From contig NZ_PYAT01000004.1 of assembly GCF_003014655.1 (NCBI RefSeq), forward strand, positions 1-64,000: DNA of 64,000 bases. The letters are read 5' to 3'. The position numbers and the translations under genes were made by a program. The stretch comes from Planomicrobium soli (lineage in GTDB: Bacteria > Bacillota > Bacilli > Bacillales_A > Planococcaceae). Shown one piece after another: positions 63,735 to 64,000 of the stretch; the stretch's first letter is position 1, and each line of letters begins with the position of its first letter. The notes beneath the pieces were generated by a model that worked only from the letters and a program-made list of their open reading frames with translations, ran no database searches and was not told where the DNA came from.

Positions 63735-64000
63735 ATGAACTTTCAACTAAGCGAAGAGCATGAAATGATCCGTAAGATGGTCCGTGATTTTGCGGAAAAT
63801 GAAGTCGGACCGACTGCAGAAGAACGAGACGAAGAAGAGCGGTTCGACCGTGAAATCTTCGACCAGATGGCAGAACTTGGCCTTACCGGAATTCCATGGC
63901 CGGAAGAATATGGCGGCATTGGTTCCGATTACTTGGCATATTGCATCGCGGTAGAAGAATTATCGCGCGTCTGTGCATCGACAGGTGTAACCCTTTCAGC
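63735..64000 (+). CDS. acdA: Acyl-CoA dehydrogenase (partial, runs off the window)
   Basis: Only the first 88 codons are inside the window. They read as an acyl-CoA dehydrogenase N-terminal domain: [18 protein letters not shown], then [17 protein letters not shown], very similar in layout to the MmgC N-terminus. In B. subtilis acdA follows fadF, which supports the name. ATG 63735 follows GGGGG. The catalytic residues lie beyond the window. Confidence 0.9.
   Translation, partial: MNFQLSEEHEMIRKMVRDFAENEVGPTAEERDEEERFDREIFDQMAELGLTGIPWPEEYGGIGSDYLAYCIAVEELSRVCASTGVTLS

Noticed and set aside
63512-63763. 83-codon open frame before acdA
   Set aside because: It is made of repeat copy C and overlaps the real acdA start in another frame.

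Overview
The window is a chromosomal segment of a low-to-mid GC Gram-positive bacterium of the order Bacillales. Three things point there: strong AGGAGG ribosome binding sites, genes for bacillithiol synthesis (yojF-bshB2) and coproheme decarboxylase (hemQ), and a gene order from pdxK to acdA that follows the Bacillus subtilis ywd-ywf-ywg-ywh-spe-ywi-argS-ywj region. Protein divergence from B. subtilis, together with intergenic repeats of a kind I associate with Planococcaceae, suggest Planococcus or a close relative. That genus call is inference. No tRNA, rRNA, insertion sequence, prophage or CRISPR array was seen.

Layout. 0.1-9.9 kb: mostly minus-strand housekeeping genes (DUF2804, DegV lipid-binding protein, PlsY-like acyltransferase, M20 dipeptidase, ABC-F ATPase, a 60-residue coiled-coil protein), with a CNNM/CBS membrane protein, an ECF sigma factor and a phospholipase D family protein on the plus strand. 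10-16.3 kb: CPA-type antiporter with a possible AUC start, FMN reductase, topoisomerase III, YbaK deacylase, YczE-like membrane protein. 16.3-19.8 kb: a methionine-to-cysteine operon (yrrT-type methyltransferase, luxS, mccA, mccB). 19.9-28.7 kb: secreted metalloprotease; threonine degradation enzymes kbl and tdh separated by a minus-strand M20 amidohydrolase and an amino-acid ABC transporter operon. 28.8-32.7 kb: YjiH membrane protein, bacillithiol pair, pyridoxine kinase. 32.8-46.2 kb: DUF4230 protein, ung, ywdI, ywdK, hemQ, lipL, ywfO, ywgA, 4-oxalocrotonate tautomerase, ywhD, speE-speB, a Na+/H+ antiporter, hmoB, ywiB, argS. pta, which sits between hemQ and lipL in B. subtilis, is absent here.

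46.2-57.4 kb is the most distinctive block: a cobalamin riboswitch followed by thirteen tightly packed plus-strand genes for B12 precursor capture and completion. It encodes BtuF, BtuC, a BtuD-CbiZ fusion, CbiB, CobD, CobU, CbiP, CobS, a CobC-like phosphatase, a second degenerate CobU-like protein, a PduO-type adenosyltransferase, a CblT-like ECF S component and a CblS-like alpha-ribazole kinase. Corrin-ring genes and cobT are missing. The block reads as a salvage system that imports corrinoids, strips their side chain with CbiZ, rebuilds the nucleotide loop and attaches imported alpha-ribazole. It sits between argS and fadF, which are close neighbours in B. subtilis.

57.4-64 kb: a fatty-acid beta-oxidation cluster (fadF, mmgA, mmgB, mmgC, acdA cut by the window end). 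It has a palindromic operator in the fadF promoter, a related sequence after fadF, and a perfect CcpA cre site before mmgA.

The least explained signal is at 39.92-40.11 kb: a promoter, a compact fold with a possible pseudoknot, and a very strong terminator, upstream of a separately promoted speE. I read it as a candidate small RNA or leader RNA of about 155 nt. Dispersed hairpin-rich repeats at 17.0, 38.9, 60.1 and 63.5 kb form one or more uncharacterised intergenic repeat families.
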